Source of the DNA: Tistrella mobilis
GTDB taxonomy: Bacteria > Pseudomonadota > Alphaproteobacteria > Tistrellales > Tistrellaceae
Length of the DNA: 64,000 nt
Direction: 5' to 3'
Assembly: GCF_039634785.1 (NCBI RefSeq)
Contig: NZ_JBBIAB010000020.1
Span: 1 to 64,000 of the forward strand
Shown here: positions 1 through 7,781 of the stretch, piece by piece
Layout: each line of letters begins with the position of its first letter
Position numbering within the stretch: the stretch's first letter is position 1
Position numbers and translations under genes: made by a program
Notes under the pieces: model-generated
The model's database searches: none
Seen by the model: the letters and a program-made list of their open reading frames with translations, nothing else
What the model was told of the DNA's origin: nothing

Positions 1-732
1 ATCTCTCTAGGCACAAGGTCATATCGAGATGCCAAGGCGCTCATCGGTCAGTCGTTCTTAAAGTCCTAAGATCGACGACCGCCGCCCTCGCATCCCTTCC
101 GATCCGTTTCACAATGTCAAAAATCCAGACGAAGCGTCCCCGCCTCGCGGCACCCTCGGGCGCCCGCCTCTCTTAAGAGGCTGTATTCTCTGGCTTTTCA
201 GCCCCGCCCGGCGCCGCGTCGTCCGCGGTGCCCGTCGGTGTGGGGCGGTTTATAAGGGCCACAGCCAACCCTGGCAACACCTTTTTTGACGGTTTTTTCG
301 GACATCCGTCCGGCGACCGCACAACCCATTGGGACTCCGTGAAGAATCGCCTCCGGATTTTTTCGCGACGCAGAGACCGTTCCGGTCCGGGCAGCCATCA
401 CGCCCCCGTACCGGCCCGTCCACCTGCTTCGGCGGATCCCCGGTCGCGGCATCTTGTACCGGCGCCCGGCTATGCCCATCCTACATGGTTAAGGAAATGC
501 TGCGATCAAGCCCCCACCCCACCCGTGGAGGCGGATCGTGGCGGCGACGCGGAGCCCATTCGCGCGCCATCCCGCCGCTTACGCGCGGGGACACCGATGC
601 CGGGACCGGGGGCCACCCACGGACCCCGTCTCCGGGCATCGCAGGAGGAACGTCACGGCCGGCGGGTCCGTTCAACGGACAGACCGTCCCCCTTTCTGCC
701 CGGGGACGGCCAGCTTGGAGGAGATCGGGCGC
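1..732. other. Leading stretch with no convincing gene
   Basis: I see no supported coding region here. Open frames exist on both strands but look like GC-rich shadows: they are arginine/proline-rich and have no recognisable domain. A small hairpin (GCCTCT, 166-171, pairing with AGAGGC, 176-181) followed by a T-rich stretch could be the end of a transcript that starts left of the window. The rest is presumably the leader of the CBS-domain gene at 733. Confidence 0.5.
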
Positions 733-1167
733 ATGCTCGTCGAACACATCCTGCGGCGGAAAGGCCGCCGCATCGCCATCGTTGATCCGGAAGCCACCAT
801 TTCCCGCGCCCTCGAGATCCTGGCCCAGGACAATATCGGCGCCCTGCCGGTGGTCCGCGACGGCCGCATCGTCGGCATGCTGTCGGAGCGCGACGTCGCC
901 CGCGGCCTGGTCGACCGGGGCGCCGCCCTGCTCGACACCCCGGTCACCGAGCTGATGACCACCCGGCTGACCACCTGCCGGCCCGAGACCACGATCGAAG
1001 AACTGATGACCATGATGACCATGCGCCGTATCCGCCATGTGCCGGTGCTGGGCGAGGATGGCGGCCTGACCGGCATGATCAGCATCGGCGACGTGGTGAA
1101 ATGCCGCCTGGACGAGCTGGAGACCGAGGCCCAGGCGCTGCGCGACTACGTGGCCGGCGTTCAATGA
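733..1167 (+). CDS. CBS-domain pair protein
   Basis: This 144-residue protein is essentially two CBS repeats, at about residues 10-60 and 74-130. The first carries GALPVVRDGRIVGMLSERDV and the second RHVPVLGEDGGLTGMISIGDVV. Stand-alone CBS pairs of this size usually bind adenine nucleotides and act as energy or redox sensors, but the partner cannot be told from the sequence. The ATG at 733 was chosen because GGAGGAG lies at 717-723 with 9-nt spacing and because the CBS fold starts right after it. Longer in-frame upstream starts would add only low-complexity sequence. It is monocistronic and convergent with the next gene. Confidence 0.85.
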   Translation: MLVEHILRRKGRRIAIVDPEATISRALEILAQDNIGALPVVRDGRIVGMLSERDVARGLVDRGAALLDTPVTELMTTRLTTCRPETTIEELMTMMTMRRIRHVPVLGEDGGLTGMISIGDVVKCRLDELETEAQALRDYVAGVQ

Positions 1168-1194
1168 CCGGCTCTGCCCGGCCCTGACCGGCCG

Positions 1195-1707
1195 TCAGCC
1201 GGCCTCTGCGGCCAGCCGATCCAGCGCCACGCCGTCGATCATCTGCAGCATCCCGCCCGTCGCCTCGAAGCCCATCCGGGCATAGAAGCGGCGGGCGCGA
1301 TCGTTGTCGGCCTGGACATGCAGCTCCAGCCGGTCGGCGCCGAGCGCAGTCGCACGGCCTGCGACATGGGCGATCAGCCGCCGGGCGACCGCCCCGCCGC
1401 GGGCGGCCGGCACGACGTAGAGATTGTCGAGCAGCAGATAGTCCCGCGCCCGAAAGCTGGAATAGACCGGGAACCAGCTGGCAAAGCCCAGCGCCCGGCC
1501 GGCCGCATCTTCGGCCAGCGCCGCCTGAAAACGCGGTGCCGGACCGAAACCGTGTGCGGCCACCAGCGCCTCGGTCGCGCGAAACCGGGCGCCGGCGCCG
1601 TCTTCCACCGCAAGATCGCGCAGCAGCGCCCAGAGCCGCCCGGCATCCGCCGCCACGGCCGCCCGGATCACGATCCCGGCGCCCTCTCCTGCTTCTGCTC
1701 CGGTCAT
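1195..1707 (-). CDS. GNAT-family N-acetyltransferase
   Basis: The 170-residue protein shows the GNAT acetyl-CoA fold, including LLLDNLYVVPAARGGAVARRL (motif A, about residues 90-110) and the late NDRARRFYARMGFEATGG segment. Its ATG overlaps the TGA of the diaminopropionate ammonia-lyase gene (ATGA at 1704-1707), so the two are translationally coupled. The coupling suggests an amine or amino-acid substrate related to diaminopropionate, but this is inference. The substrate is not readable from the sequence. Confidence 0.85.
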   Translation of the reverse strand: MTGAEAGEGAGIVIRAAVAADAGRLWALLRDLAVEDGAGARFRATEALVAAHGFGPAPRFQAALAEDAAGRALGFASWFPVYSSFRARDYLLLDNLYVVPAARGGAVARRLIAHVAGRATALGADRLELHVQADNDRARRFYARMGFEATGGMLQMIDGVALDRLAAEAG

Positions 1708-2930
1708 CCCACCCTCTTCAGCGCCCCGGCTGCCTTCGCGTCAGCTGCCCGCTTCACATCTTCGGGCACCAGCCCGGTCGACAGCGACCAGGCATCGACA
1801 TCATTGGCGCCTTCGGTCGCGATCACCAGCACCCGCGCCGCAGGCCCGAGCCCGAGTGCCGCCTGAAGCCCCGGATCCGCCACCGCCTGAAGCAGGCCCG
1901 CGAGCCCCGCGGCACCGCTTTCGCCCACCACCAGGGCAGGATCACCCGCAACCGGCCGGGCCAGCCGGTTCACCGCCGCCCGTGCCGCTGCATCGGGCAC
2001 CGCCATGAAATCGCGGGCGAGGCGCGAGAGGATACGCCAGCCGGTCGCCGAAGGCTCGCGGCATTCAAGCAGCGCCATCACGGTCGGCGCATGGACGGCA
2101 AGCTGCAGGCGCCGCCCGGCCCGCGCACTTTCCAGCAGACAGGCGGCCCCGTCGGGTTCCACCACCACCAGCCGGATGCCCAGGCCCGCCAGCGCCAGAT
2201 GTGCCGCGACCGCGGCCGCCATGCCGCCGACACCGGCCTGGAGGAACAGATGGGTCGGCGGCCGGTCGCCGCATTGACGCAGGATCTCGGCCGCCATCAC
2301 GGTATAGCCCTGCATCACCAGGGTCGGGATCCGTTCCTGCCCCGGCAGGGCCATGTCCGAGACGTTGATCCAGCCTTCGGCTGCGCAGCTCCTGGCGACC
2401 GCGGCCAGGCTGTCGTCGTAATCGCCCGCCACCCGCACGATCCGGGCCCCCTCGGCCCGGATGGCATCGGCGCGCACCTCGCGCACGCCCTGATGCAGGA
2501 AGACCACGGCCCGCGCGCCCACCAGCCGCGCCCCGGCGGCGACCGACCGGCCATGATTGCCGTCGGTGGCGCAGGCCATGGTGAGGGTGCGGGTGACCGC
2601 AAGAAGGGCAGGCGTGCCGAGATCTTCCGGCCCGAAGCGGCGCCCCGTCCGCCGCCCGGCCTCGTCCAGCGCCAGACGGATCGCGGCATGGGCGCCGCCG
2701 AGCGCCTTGAAGCTGCCGAGCCCGTGGCGACCGCTCTCGTCCTTCACCAGCAGCGCACCAAGCCCCGAGGCCGCGGCGAGCCCCGGCAGTTCGACCAGCG
2801 GTGTCGGCCCCTCGCCATGGGTGACGGCGAACAAAGCCTCCGCCGCGGCAGCGGCCCCGGCGCCGAAGGCGGCCGCATCGGCAGGATCGAGCGCGCCGCC
2901 GGCATCGGCGAGCATGTTGGGCAGATACAT
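1704..2930 (-). CDS. dpaL: Diaminopropionate ammonia-lyase (PLP enzyme)
   Basis: The 408-residue protein is a fold-type II PLP enzyme of the YgeX/DpaL group, which cleaves 2,3-diaminopropionate to pyruvate and two ammonia. The PLP lysine is in GLGSFKALGGA (Lys75), and the family's TDGNHGRSVA segment and a glycine-rich phosphate loop (QAGVGGMAAAV) are present. Length matches the family (about 400). It heads a two-gene operon with a coupled GNAT gene and is divergent from an Lrp/AsnC-type regulator, which probably controls it. Related PLP lyases such as threonine dehydratase are the main alternative, but the DpaL signature segments favour this call. Confidence 0.85.
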   Translation of the reverse strand: MYLPNMLADAGGALDPADAAAFGAGAAAAAEALFAVTHGEGPTPLVELPGLAAASGLGALLVKDESGRHGLGSFKALGGAHAAIRLALDEAGRRTGRRFGPEDLGTPALLAVTRTLTMACATDGNHGRSVAAGARLVGARAVVFLHQGVREVRADAIRAEGARIVRVAGDYDDSLAAVARSCAAEGWINVSDMALPGQERIPTLVMQGYTVMAAEILRQCGDRPPTHLFLQAGVGGMAAAVAAHLALAGLGIRLVVVEPDGAACLLESARAGRRLQLAVHAPTVMALLECREPSATGWRILSRLARDFMAVPDAAARAAVNRLARPVAGDPALVVGESGAAGLAGLLQAVADPGLQAALGLGPAARVLVIATEGANDVDAWSLSTGLVPEDVKRAADAKAAGALKRVG

Positions 2931-3041
2931 GGTCCATCCCCTGGCTGCTGTGAGAGGATGGAAGAATATTGCGTGTGGTCAGAGAAAGGCGCTTTGATCC
3001 CGGGGTGTCGACGCAAGTTTTTCTCGTCCGGAGGCCACCAG
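2931..3041. promoter_or_regulatory. Divergent control region between dpaL and the Lrp-type gene
   Basis: The 111-nt gap must hold both promoters. It contains widely spaced inverted arms TTGCGT (2969-2974) and ACGCAA (3011-3016), which could be a site for the adjacent Lrp-type protein. The arms are short and the assignment is tentative. The GGAGG of the regulator gene is at 3030-3034. Confidence 0.3.
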
Positions 3042-3548
3042 ATGACGATCGGATCCAACCGCGCCGAACTCGACGGCTTCGATCTGGCGATCCTGGCCCT
3101 GCTTCAGCAGGATGCGCGCCTGCCGCAGCGGCGGATCGCCGAGGCGGTGGCGCTGTCGACACCGGCGGTGCAGCGGCGGATCCGGCGGCTGGAAGAGATC
3201 GGCGTGATCCTGGCCAATGCCGCGATCGTCGATCCGGCCCGGCTCGGCCGGCCGATCACCATTCTGGTGCTGGTGGAGGTGGAAAGCGAACAGGCGGCCC
3301 CGCTGGACGCGACCCGCGCCGCCTTTGCCGCCGCCCCGGAGGTCCAGCAATGCTATTACGTCACCGGCGAGGCCGATTTCGTGCTGGTGGTGACGGTGCC
3401 CGACATGGGTGCCTATCAGGCGCTGACCCGCCGGCTGTTCCTGGACGACCCCAATGTCCGCCGTTTCCGGACCTTCGTCGCCATGGAACGGGTGAAGGTC
3501 GGGCTGGCGGTGCCGGTCGATGCCGCGGCCGTCAACGGCCGGTCGTGA
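3042..3548 (+). CDS. Lrp/AsnC-family transcriptional regulator
   Basis: The 168-residue protein has an N-terminal winged helix-turn-helix (about residues 10-60; DLAILALLQQDARLPQRRIA and TPAVQRRIRRLEEIGVI) and a C-terminal RAM/AsnC ligand-binding domain ending in a YYVTGEADFVLVV core and a FRTFVAM strand. Start at ATG 3042 follows GGAGG at 3030-3034. It is divergent from dpaL and most likely senses diaminopropionate or a related amino acid to control that operon. The target is inferred from position only. Confidence 0.9.
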   Translation: MTIGSNRAELDGFDLAILALLQQDARLPQRRIAEAVALSTPAVQRRIRRLEEIGVILANAAIVDPARLGRPITILVLVEVESEQAAPLDATRAAFAAAPEVQQCYYVTGEADFVLVVTVPDMGAYQALTRRLFLDDPNVRRFRTFVAMERVKVGLAVPVDAAAVNGRS

Positions 3549-3569
3549 ATTCCCGAGGCGATCGTAAAC

Positions 3570-4874
3570 TCAAGACGCCGTCGTGAAGGGATTGGCGCCG
3601 GTCGCGGCCAGCACCGCCCAGGCGGTGGCGCCCAGATGCGGCCAGCGGTGGTAGCGGAAATCATCGATCACGCTGTCGGGGCCGATGGCGAGGCCGGTGG
3701 TGATCGACGGCCGGCGCGTCGCCCAGAGCCAGCCCCCGGGCGAGACCTCGCCCAGCACCAGATCGAGCAGGCGCTGCGCCTCGCCCGTCTGGCCCAGATG
3801 GCCGGCAACCAGGGCCGCCTGGGCGGTGCCCTCGATCCAGACCCCGTCGCGGTCGTCGTTGAAATCGAAACCGCCATCGACGCCATGGGCATCGCCCGCC
3901 CAGGCCCAGGCGCTCCGCCAGGCCACGGGTGCCCCCTGCAACAGCAGCGGCCAGAGCTGGGCATCCAGCCCCGAGGTCCTGGTGTTGAGCGTGGCCCCAT
4001 CGGGCAGGGTGCCGGTCGGGAAATGGTCGCTGCCGGCCTGCCACATCCGGTCGAGGAACCGGCGCGCCCGATCTGCCGCAACGCCCCAGCCGGCCGTGCC
4101 GGGATCAGCAGTCTTCAGGCGCGTGAACAGCGCCACCAGATCGGCATGATGCTCGGTCGATTTCCAGCCGATCCGGCGCAGCCCCGCCCCGGCCCCGTCC
4201 ACCCCGCCGGTATAGCCGCCGGGGCCGGCCTCGTCGGCGGTCTGGTCGATCACCCAGCCCCCGATCCGGCGGGCGGCGTCGAGGGCCTGTCGGCGCAGAT
4301 CGGCCGGGAAGGCCGGATCCTCGGGGCGTTCTGCCACCGCAAGCAGGGCAAGGCCCACCCAGGCCGCATTGCCGGTGGCGGTGCCGGTCTGATAGGGATC
4401 CTCCACCCAGCGGCCGGCGGCGGCATCCCACCAGCCATTGGGCGGCGGCGGGCTTTCGGTCTGGGCACCGGCGCGATAGGCATTGCGCACACGGCCGCGA
4501 TCGGCACCCGCCTGGCGCGGATCTTCCGACAGCACGGCATCGGCGAAGGCGATGGCGATCCTGGCTGCGGCATCGCTGCGGCCGCAGGCGATCAACGCCC
4601 GGAGCGCCAGGGCGTTGTCATAGGCGAAGGCGGCGCCGGCAAGCGCCGGGTCCGGATGCGGGCCCGACCCCGCCGGGGCATCCCAGCTGCGCAGGAAAAC
4701 CGGCCCGGCGCCGTCGATCGCATCCACCCGCCCGGCCATGGCCTGGCAGAGCGGCACCACGCCCTGGGGCAGGACCGGCGCCGCGGCCGGAGCCCGCATG
4801 ATGCCGAGCGCGGTGAGCGCCGCGACCAGGACAGGAAGGGTCGGGCGCAGAGGATGGGTCGGGCGTCGCGACAT
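3570..4874 (-). CDS. Secreted six-hairpin glycosidase-like protein
   Basis: The 434-residue protein begins with a signal peptide (basic MSRRPTHPLRP, then a hydrophobic stretch to an APAAAP region), so it is exported. The body has repeated helix-rich blocks with conserved aromatic and acidic residues, such as AFAYDNALALRALI, GNAAWVGLALLAV, TSGLDAQLWPLLL and GVWIEGTAQAALV. That pattern is typical of (alpha/alpha)6-barrel glycoside hydrolases and epimerases. The exact family and substrate are not identifiable by eye. The start ATG (4874) shares its A with the stop of the upstream YciI gene (TGATG), indicating translational coupling. An upstream in-frame start at 4919 would overlap YciI more extensively. 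Confidence 0.65.
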   Translation of the reverse strand: MSRRPTHPLRPTLPVLVAALTALGIMRAPAAAPVLPQGVVPLCQAMAGRVDAIDGAGPVFLRSWDAPAGSGPHPDPALAGAAFAYDNALALRALIACGRSDAAARIAIAFADAVLSEDPRQAGADRGRVRNAYRAGAQTESPPPPNGWWDAAAGRWVEDPYQTGTATGNAAWVGLALLAVAERPEDPAFPADLRRQALDAARRIGGWVIDQTADEAGPGGYTGGVDGAGAGLRRIGWKSTEHHADLVALFTRLKTADPGTAGWGVAADRARRFLDRMWQAGSDHFPTGTLPDGATLNTRTSGLDAQLWPLLLQGAPVAWRSAWAWAGDAHGVDGGFDFNDDRDGVWIEGTAQAALVAGHLGQTGEAQRLLDLVLGEVSPGGWLWATRRPSITTGLAIGPDSVIDDFRYHRWPHLGATAWAVLAATGANPFTTAS

Positions 4875-5161
4875 CAGAGATCGGCGACCCGGAACGGCCG
4901 GATCTCGAAACTCTGCCACACGCCCTGCACGGTATAGGGGTCGGCGGCCAGGGCGGCATCCAGCGCCGCCCGGTCGGGATATTCGGCCAGCATGGAGGAG
5001 CCGATCATGGTGCCGGCCTCGTCCAGCATCGCGCCGCCGATGATCAGATGGCCGTCGGCCTTCATTCTGCGTGCATTTTCCAGATGGGCCGGGCGCGCCG
5101 CCGCACGGCGGGCCGGCGCTTCGGCATCGGTACCGTCGCGGGCGATGACCAGGAACTGCAT
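4874..5161 (-). CDS. YciI-family protein
   Basis: The 95-residue protein matches the YciI/DGPF ferredoxin-like fold. It shows an early QFLVIARDGTD strand, a conserved His in RPAHLENARRMKADGHLIIGG and a late Asp-rich ADPYTVQGVWQSFEIRPF segment. Family members are small dimeric proteins with proposed lyase or stress roles; no substrate is known for most. A GGAGA lies just upstream of the ATG, and the stop overlaps the start of the glycosidase-like gene. Confidence 0.85.
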   Translation of the reverse strand: MQFLVIARDGTDAEAPARRAAARPAHLENARRMKADGHLIIGGAMLDEAGTMIGSSMLAEYPDRAALDAALAADPYTVQGVWQSFEIRPFRVADL

Positions 5162-5234
5162 GGGCGTCTCCTTGATATCTCGTCTCGGCCGGTCTGCCGC
5201 CGGCCCGGCGTGTCGCGTCTCTGTCGGGGCCGGA

Positions 5235-6173
5235 TCAGGCGTCGCGGCCGAGCAGGGCCATCAGCTCGCGCCATTCGCGCGGGCTCATGCCGGTCTCCTC
5301 GCGCGCCGGCATCTCGCCGGCCAGCATGCGCCGGACGACATGCAGGGCGCTGCGCGACAGGTGTGCGCCGCCCAGCCGGTATTCCTCGAAGGCGGCGGCG
5401 ACCAGCGGCACCCAGCGATGGGTGATGTCCATCATGGTCTCGGCATAGGCGCGGATTTCGTACTGGGCATGGGGATCGGCACGCAGCGACAGAAAATGCA
5501 GCAGGTTGTGCAGATCGGTCTTCCAATACCACTGCGTGTAGTAGTTCAGGGTCAGGTTCATCCGCGCCAGTTCGCGCGCCAGGCGGTCGCGGGTCGGATC
5601 CTCGGCCTCGCCCTCGTCGGTCTCGTTCAGCATCCAGCGGTAGTTGTCGTACACCCGCCGGGCATCGTCGCGCAGGATGTCCATCACCCGGCCGGCCTGA
5701 TCGGCCGGCAGCAGCGCCTCGCGGCCCTGGCGGTTGCTGGTCGACTGCGCCGCCACCTGGTCGGCCGCCGGCACATAGAACTCCCGGTCCAGGATCGAAT
5801 AGCGCGCCGAGTACTCGTTGACATTGGCGGTGCGGTGGCGGATCCACTGCCGCGCCACGAAGATCGGCAGCTTCACATGCAGCTTGATCTCGCACATCTC
5901 GAACGGCGTGGTGTGCCGGTGGCGCATCAGATAATTGATCAGCCCGCGGTCCTCGTTGACCTTGCGGGTGCCGCGGCCATACGAGACCCGCGCCGCCTGA
6001 ACCACCGCCGCATCGTCGCCCATATAGTCGACCACGCGCACGAAACCATGGTCGAGCACCGGAAAGGCGGTGTGCAGCACGCTTTCCATGCCGGTCGAGA
6101 CCGTGCGCAGGGTGGGCACCGCCTCGGCGCGCAGGGCGTCGATTTCGGCCTGCTGCTCGGGGGTTACGGTCAT
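5235..6173 (-). CDS. thyX: FAD-dependent thymidylate synthase ThyX
   Basis: ThyX converts dUMP to dTMP using methylenetetrahydrofolate and FADH2. The 312-residue protein carries the diagnostic RHR-X7-S motif (Arg112, His113, Arg114, Ser122 in [15 protein letters not shown]) and the usual late NLLHFLSLR segment. The ATG at 6173 follows an AGGAGA ribosome binding site. An upstream in-frame start at 6287 would add 38 low-complexity residues and overlap the ssrA promoter region, so I reject it. The gene is divergent from ssrA. Confidence 0.95.
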   Translation of the reverse strand: MTVTPEQQAEIDALRAEAVPTLRTVSTGMESVLHTAFPVLDHGFVRVVDYMGDDAAVVQAARVSYGRGTRKVNEDRGLINYLMRHRHTTPFEMCEIKLHVKLPIFVARQWIRHRTANVNEYSARYSILDREFYVPAADQVAAQSTSNRQGREALLPADQAGRVMDILRDDARRVYDNYRWMLNETDEGEAEDPTRDRLARELARMNLTLNYYTQWYWKTDLHNLLHFLSLRADPHAQYEIRAYAETMMDITHRWVPLVAAAFEEYRLGGAHLSRSALHVVRRMLAGEMPAREETGMSPREWRELMALLGRDA

Positions 6174-6281
6174 CGCGTCGGTCTCCTTCCGGCGTGGATC
6201 TGGTCGCCCCTGGATACAGGGGCCGCCCCCCGCAGGCAAGGGCGCGGCGTCCCCCTGCATCGCATGGCCGCAGCTTGGGCT

Positions 6282-6309
6282 TTGCATGTCACGGCCGAGC
6301 GCCTATATA
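6282..6309 (+). promoter_or_regulatory. Probable sigma-70 promoter of ssrA
   Basis: TTGCAT (6282-6287) and TATATA (6304-6309) are separated by 16 nt. They sit just upstream of the acceptor half of the permuted tmRNA, which places the transcript start near 6316. Confidence 0.6.
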
Positions 6310-6315
6310 TGGGGT

Positions 6316-6625
6316 GCCGGTCGCAAGGCCGGCTATGGCGATACAGGGCCTCACGGAATAAACGTATCGGACCCGGGGGCAGTGCCCGGCGCCTCCACCA
6401 GTTCAGATCACCGGCCTTCGGGCCGGTGCTCCATGGGGGCGAGCCAGGATCGACGTGCGTGGTAAAGGTTTGGTCTTCGCCCGGCATGATACCGCCGTTA
6501 TCGGGTCACTCAAACAGGTGCGAACGACAACCGTGTCGCCCTCGCTGCCTAACTAGGCAAGCGCGGTCCGGGGGGCACCGGGCAACAGAAGCCCCCCACT
6601 CTATCACCGGCCGCAGCCGGTCCGG
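6316..6625 (+). ncRNA. ssrA: Circularly permuted two-piece tmRNA
   Basis: The acceptor half comes first: T-stem CCGGG (6373-6377)/CCCGG (6385-6389) around a 7-nt loop, then CGCCTCC (6390-6396), discriminator A and CCA (6398-6400). After a 34-nt intervening segment the coding half starts with GGGGGCG (6435-6441). This pairs with CGCCTCC over 7 bp and gives the G3-U wobble that alanyl-tRNA synthetase recognises. GTGCGT (6455-6460) can pair with ACGTAT (6362-6367) as part of helix P2. The tag reading frame is 6520-6549 plus TAA, encoding ANDNRVALAA. Downstream GC-rich pseudoknot-like sequence runs to about 6600, and a small hairpin (ACCGGC/GCCGGT, 6606-6621) may end the transcript. Outer ends are approximate. 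The RNA rescues stalled ribosomes and tags the product for ClpXP. Confidence 0.93.
6401..6434 (+). other. Intervening segment of permuted tmRNA with UUCG hairpin
   Basis: This spacer separates CCA (6398-6400) from the mature 5' end (6435). It forms an 8-bp stem (CACCGGCC, 6409-6416, with GGCCGGTG, 6421-6428) closed by a C(UUCG)G tetraloop. In other alphaproteobacteria the spacer is excised to give two-piece tmRNA, so this hairpin is probably a processing element. Confidence 0.6.
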
Positions 6626-6686
6626 ATGCCGTGTCGCGGGATGCGGGGTCCGCCGTTGCAGCCGGACCTCGGCCCTTCTTGACCAG

Positions 6687-6715
6687 CCGACGATCATCTT
6701 CAACCGACGATCATC
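6687..6715 (+). repeat. Direct repeat upstream of sspB
   Basis: CCGACGATCATC occurs at 6687-6698 and again, identical, at 6704-6715 (17-nt period), ending 15 nt before the sspB start codon. It could be a regulatory site or a simple duplication. Confidence 0.6.
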
Positions 6716-6730
6716 GAGACCGGACGCCGC

Positions 6731-7246
6731 ATGCCGCAGATCGCCTACGACCAGCTCATCGACACCGCTCTGCGTGGGGTGGTCCGCACCGTTCTCGAAC
6801 AGGCTGCCGAAAGCGGCCTGAGCGACGGCCATCATTTCTACCTGACCTTCCGCACCCAGGCGCCGGGCGTCGAGGTGCCGGAATATCTTCGCGCCCGCTA
6901 CCCGGAAGAGATGACCATCGTGCTGGAGCACGAGTTCTGGGGCCTGGACGTGAACCAGCACGGTTTTGCGGTGACGCTGGCCTTTGGTGGCCGCCATGAG
7001 CGTCTGGTCGTGCCCTTCGTCGCCATCACCGGCTTCGCCGATCCGAGCGTCAAGTTCGGCCTTCAGTTCCACGCCATCGACGAGGCAGACGACCTCTTCG
7101 ACGACGAGGATGAAGAGGTCGACGAGGAGATGTTCGAGATCGAGGACCGGCTGTCCGAAGGCCAGGACAACGGCCGCGCGGCGCCGACCCCCGAGGCCGA
7201 GGCCGGCGACAACGTCGTGGCGCTCGACCGGTTCCGCAAGCGCTGA
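6731..7246 (+). CDS. sspB: Alpha-type SspB, ClpXP adaptor
   Basis: The 171-residue protein matches the alphaproteobacterial SspB family (DUF1321 type). It has an N-terminal helix and a beta-rich substrate-binding domain (HHFYLTFRTQAPGVEVPEYL, MTIVLEHEFWGLDV, RLVVPFVAITGFADPSVKFGLQF), then an acidic linker (about residues 117-145) and a C-terminal NVVALDRFRKR tail. The conserved tail is the expected ClpX-docking peptide. SspB tethers ssrA-tagged proteins to ClpXP. The gene lies about 110 bp downstream of ssrA on the same strand, so adaptor and tag RNA are neighbours. Twelve-base direct repeats precede it (6687-6715). Confidence 0.92.
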   Translation: MPQIAYDQLIDTALRGVVRTVLEQAAESGLSDGHHFYLTFRTQAPGVEVPEYLRARYPEEMTIVLEHEFWGLDVNQHGFAVTLAFGGRHERLVVPFVAITGFADPSVKFGLQFHAIDEADDLFDDEDEEVDEEMFEIEDRLSEGQDNGRAAPTPEAEAGDNVVALDRFRKR

Positions 7247-7252
7247 CCCCCG

Positions 7253-7771
7253 ATGGCGGAGGCAACCACCGCCGATGGTGCCGCCGGCCTGCCGGCGGCC
7301 GCCCGCCGTGTGGCCGCAGCGCTTGAAGCGGCCGGCCATCCGGCCGTCATCCGCATTTTCCCCGACAGCACCCGATCCGCCGCCGAGGCTGCCGCCGCCG
7401 TCGGCTGCCGGACGGAAGAGATCGTCAAATCGCTGATCTTCCGGCGCAGCAGCGACGATGCCGCGGTGCTGGTGCTGATCGGCGGTGCCGACCGGGTCGA
7501 TACCGCAAAGCTCGCCCTGGTCGTGGGATCGAAGACCGGCCGGGCGGATGCGGATTTCGTGCGCCGGGCCACCGGCTATGCCATCGGCGGCGTGCCGCCG
7601 CTCGGCCATGCGACAGCTGCGGTGGTGGTGATGGATGAAGGGCTGATGGCGCTGTCCACCGCCTGGGCGGCCGCCGGCACCCCGCATGCGGTGTTCGAGA
7701 CCACGCCGGCCGATCTGGCCCGGATCACCGGTGCCGTGATCGCAGCCGTGGCCGCCACGCCTGCAGCCTGA
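7253..7771 (+). CDS. YbaK/EbsC-family aminoacyl-tRNA deacylase-like protein
   Basis: The 172-residue protein is a single trans-editing domain of the YbaK/ProX type. It has EIVKSLIFRR (conserved Lys near residue 62), VLVLIGGADRVDTAKL, the IGGVPPLGH loop and a central hydrophobic VVMDEGLM strand. Such proteins hydrolyse mischarged aminoacyl-tRNA, classically Cys- or Ala-tRNA(Pro). The length fits. It starts 6 nt after the sspB stop and probably shares its transcript. Which mischarged tRNA it edits is not clear. A tRNA-Pro gene lies 460 bp downstream, but that may be coincidence. Confidence 0.85.
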   Translation: MAEATTADGAAGLPAAARRVAAALEAAGHPAVIRIFPDSTRSAAEAAAAVGCRTEEIVKSLIFRRSSDDAAVLVLIGGADRVDTAKLALVVGSKTGRADADFVRRATGYAIGGVPPLGHATAAVVVMDEGLMALSTAWAAAGTPHAVFETTPADLARITGAVIAAVAATPAA

Positions 7772-7781
7772 CCGGCCGGCC

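Noticed and set aside
198-785. Overlapping open frames on both strands near the left edge
   Set aside because: They are Arg/Pro-rich with no domain, no ribosome binding site and no conservation signal. They are typical high-GC shadows.
1536-3548. A 670-residue plus-strand frame running into the Lrp-type gene
   Set aside because: The first 500 residues are antisense to dpaL and the GNAT gene and are low-complexity. Only the last 168 residues from ATG 3042 are a real protein.
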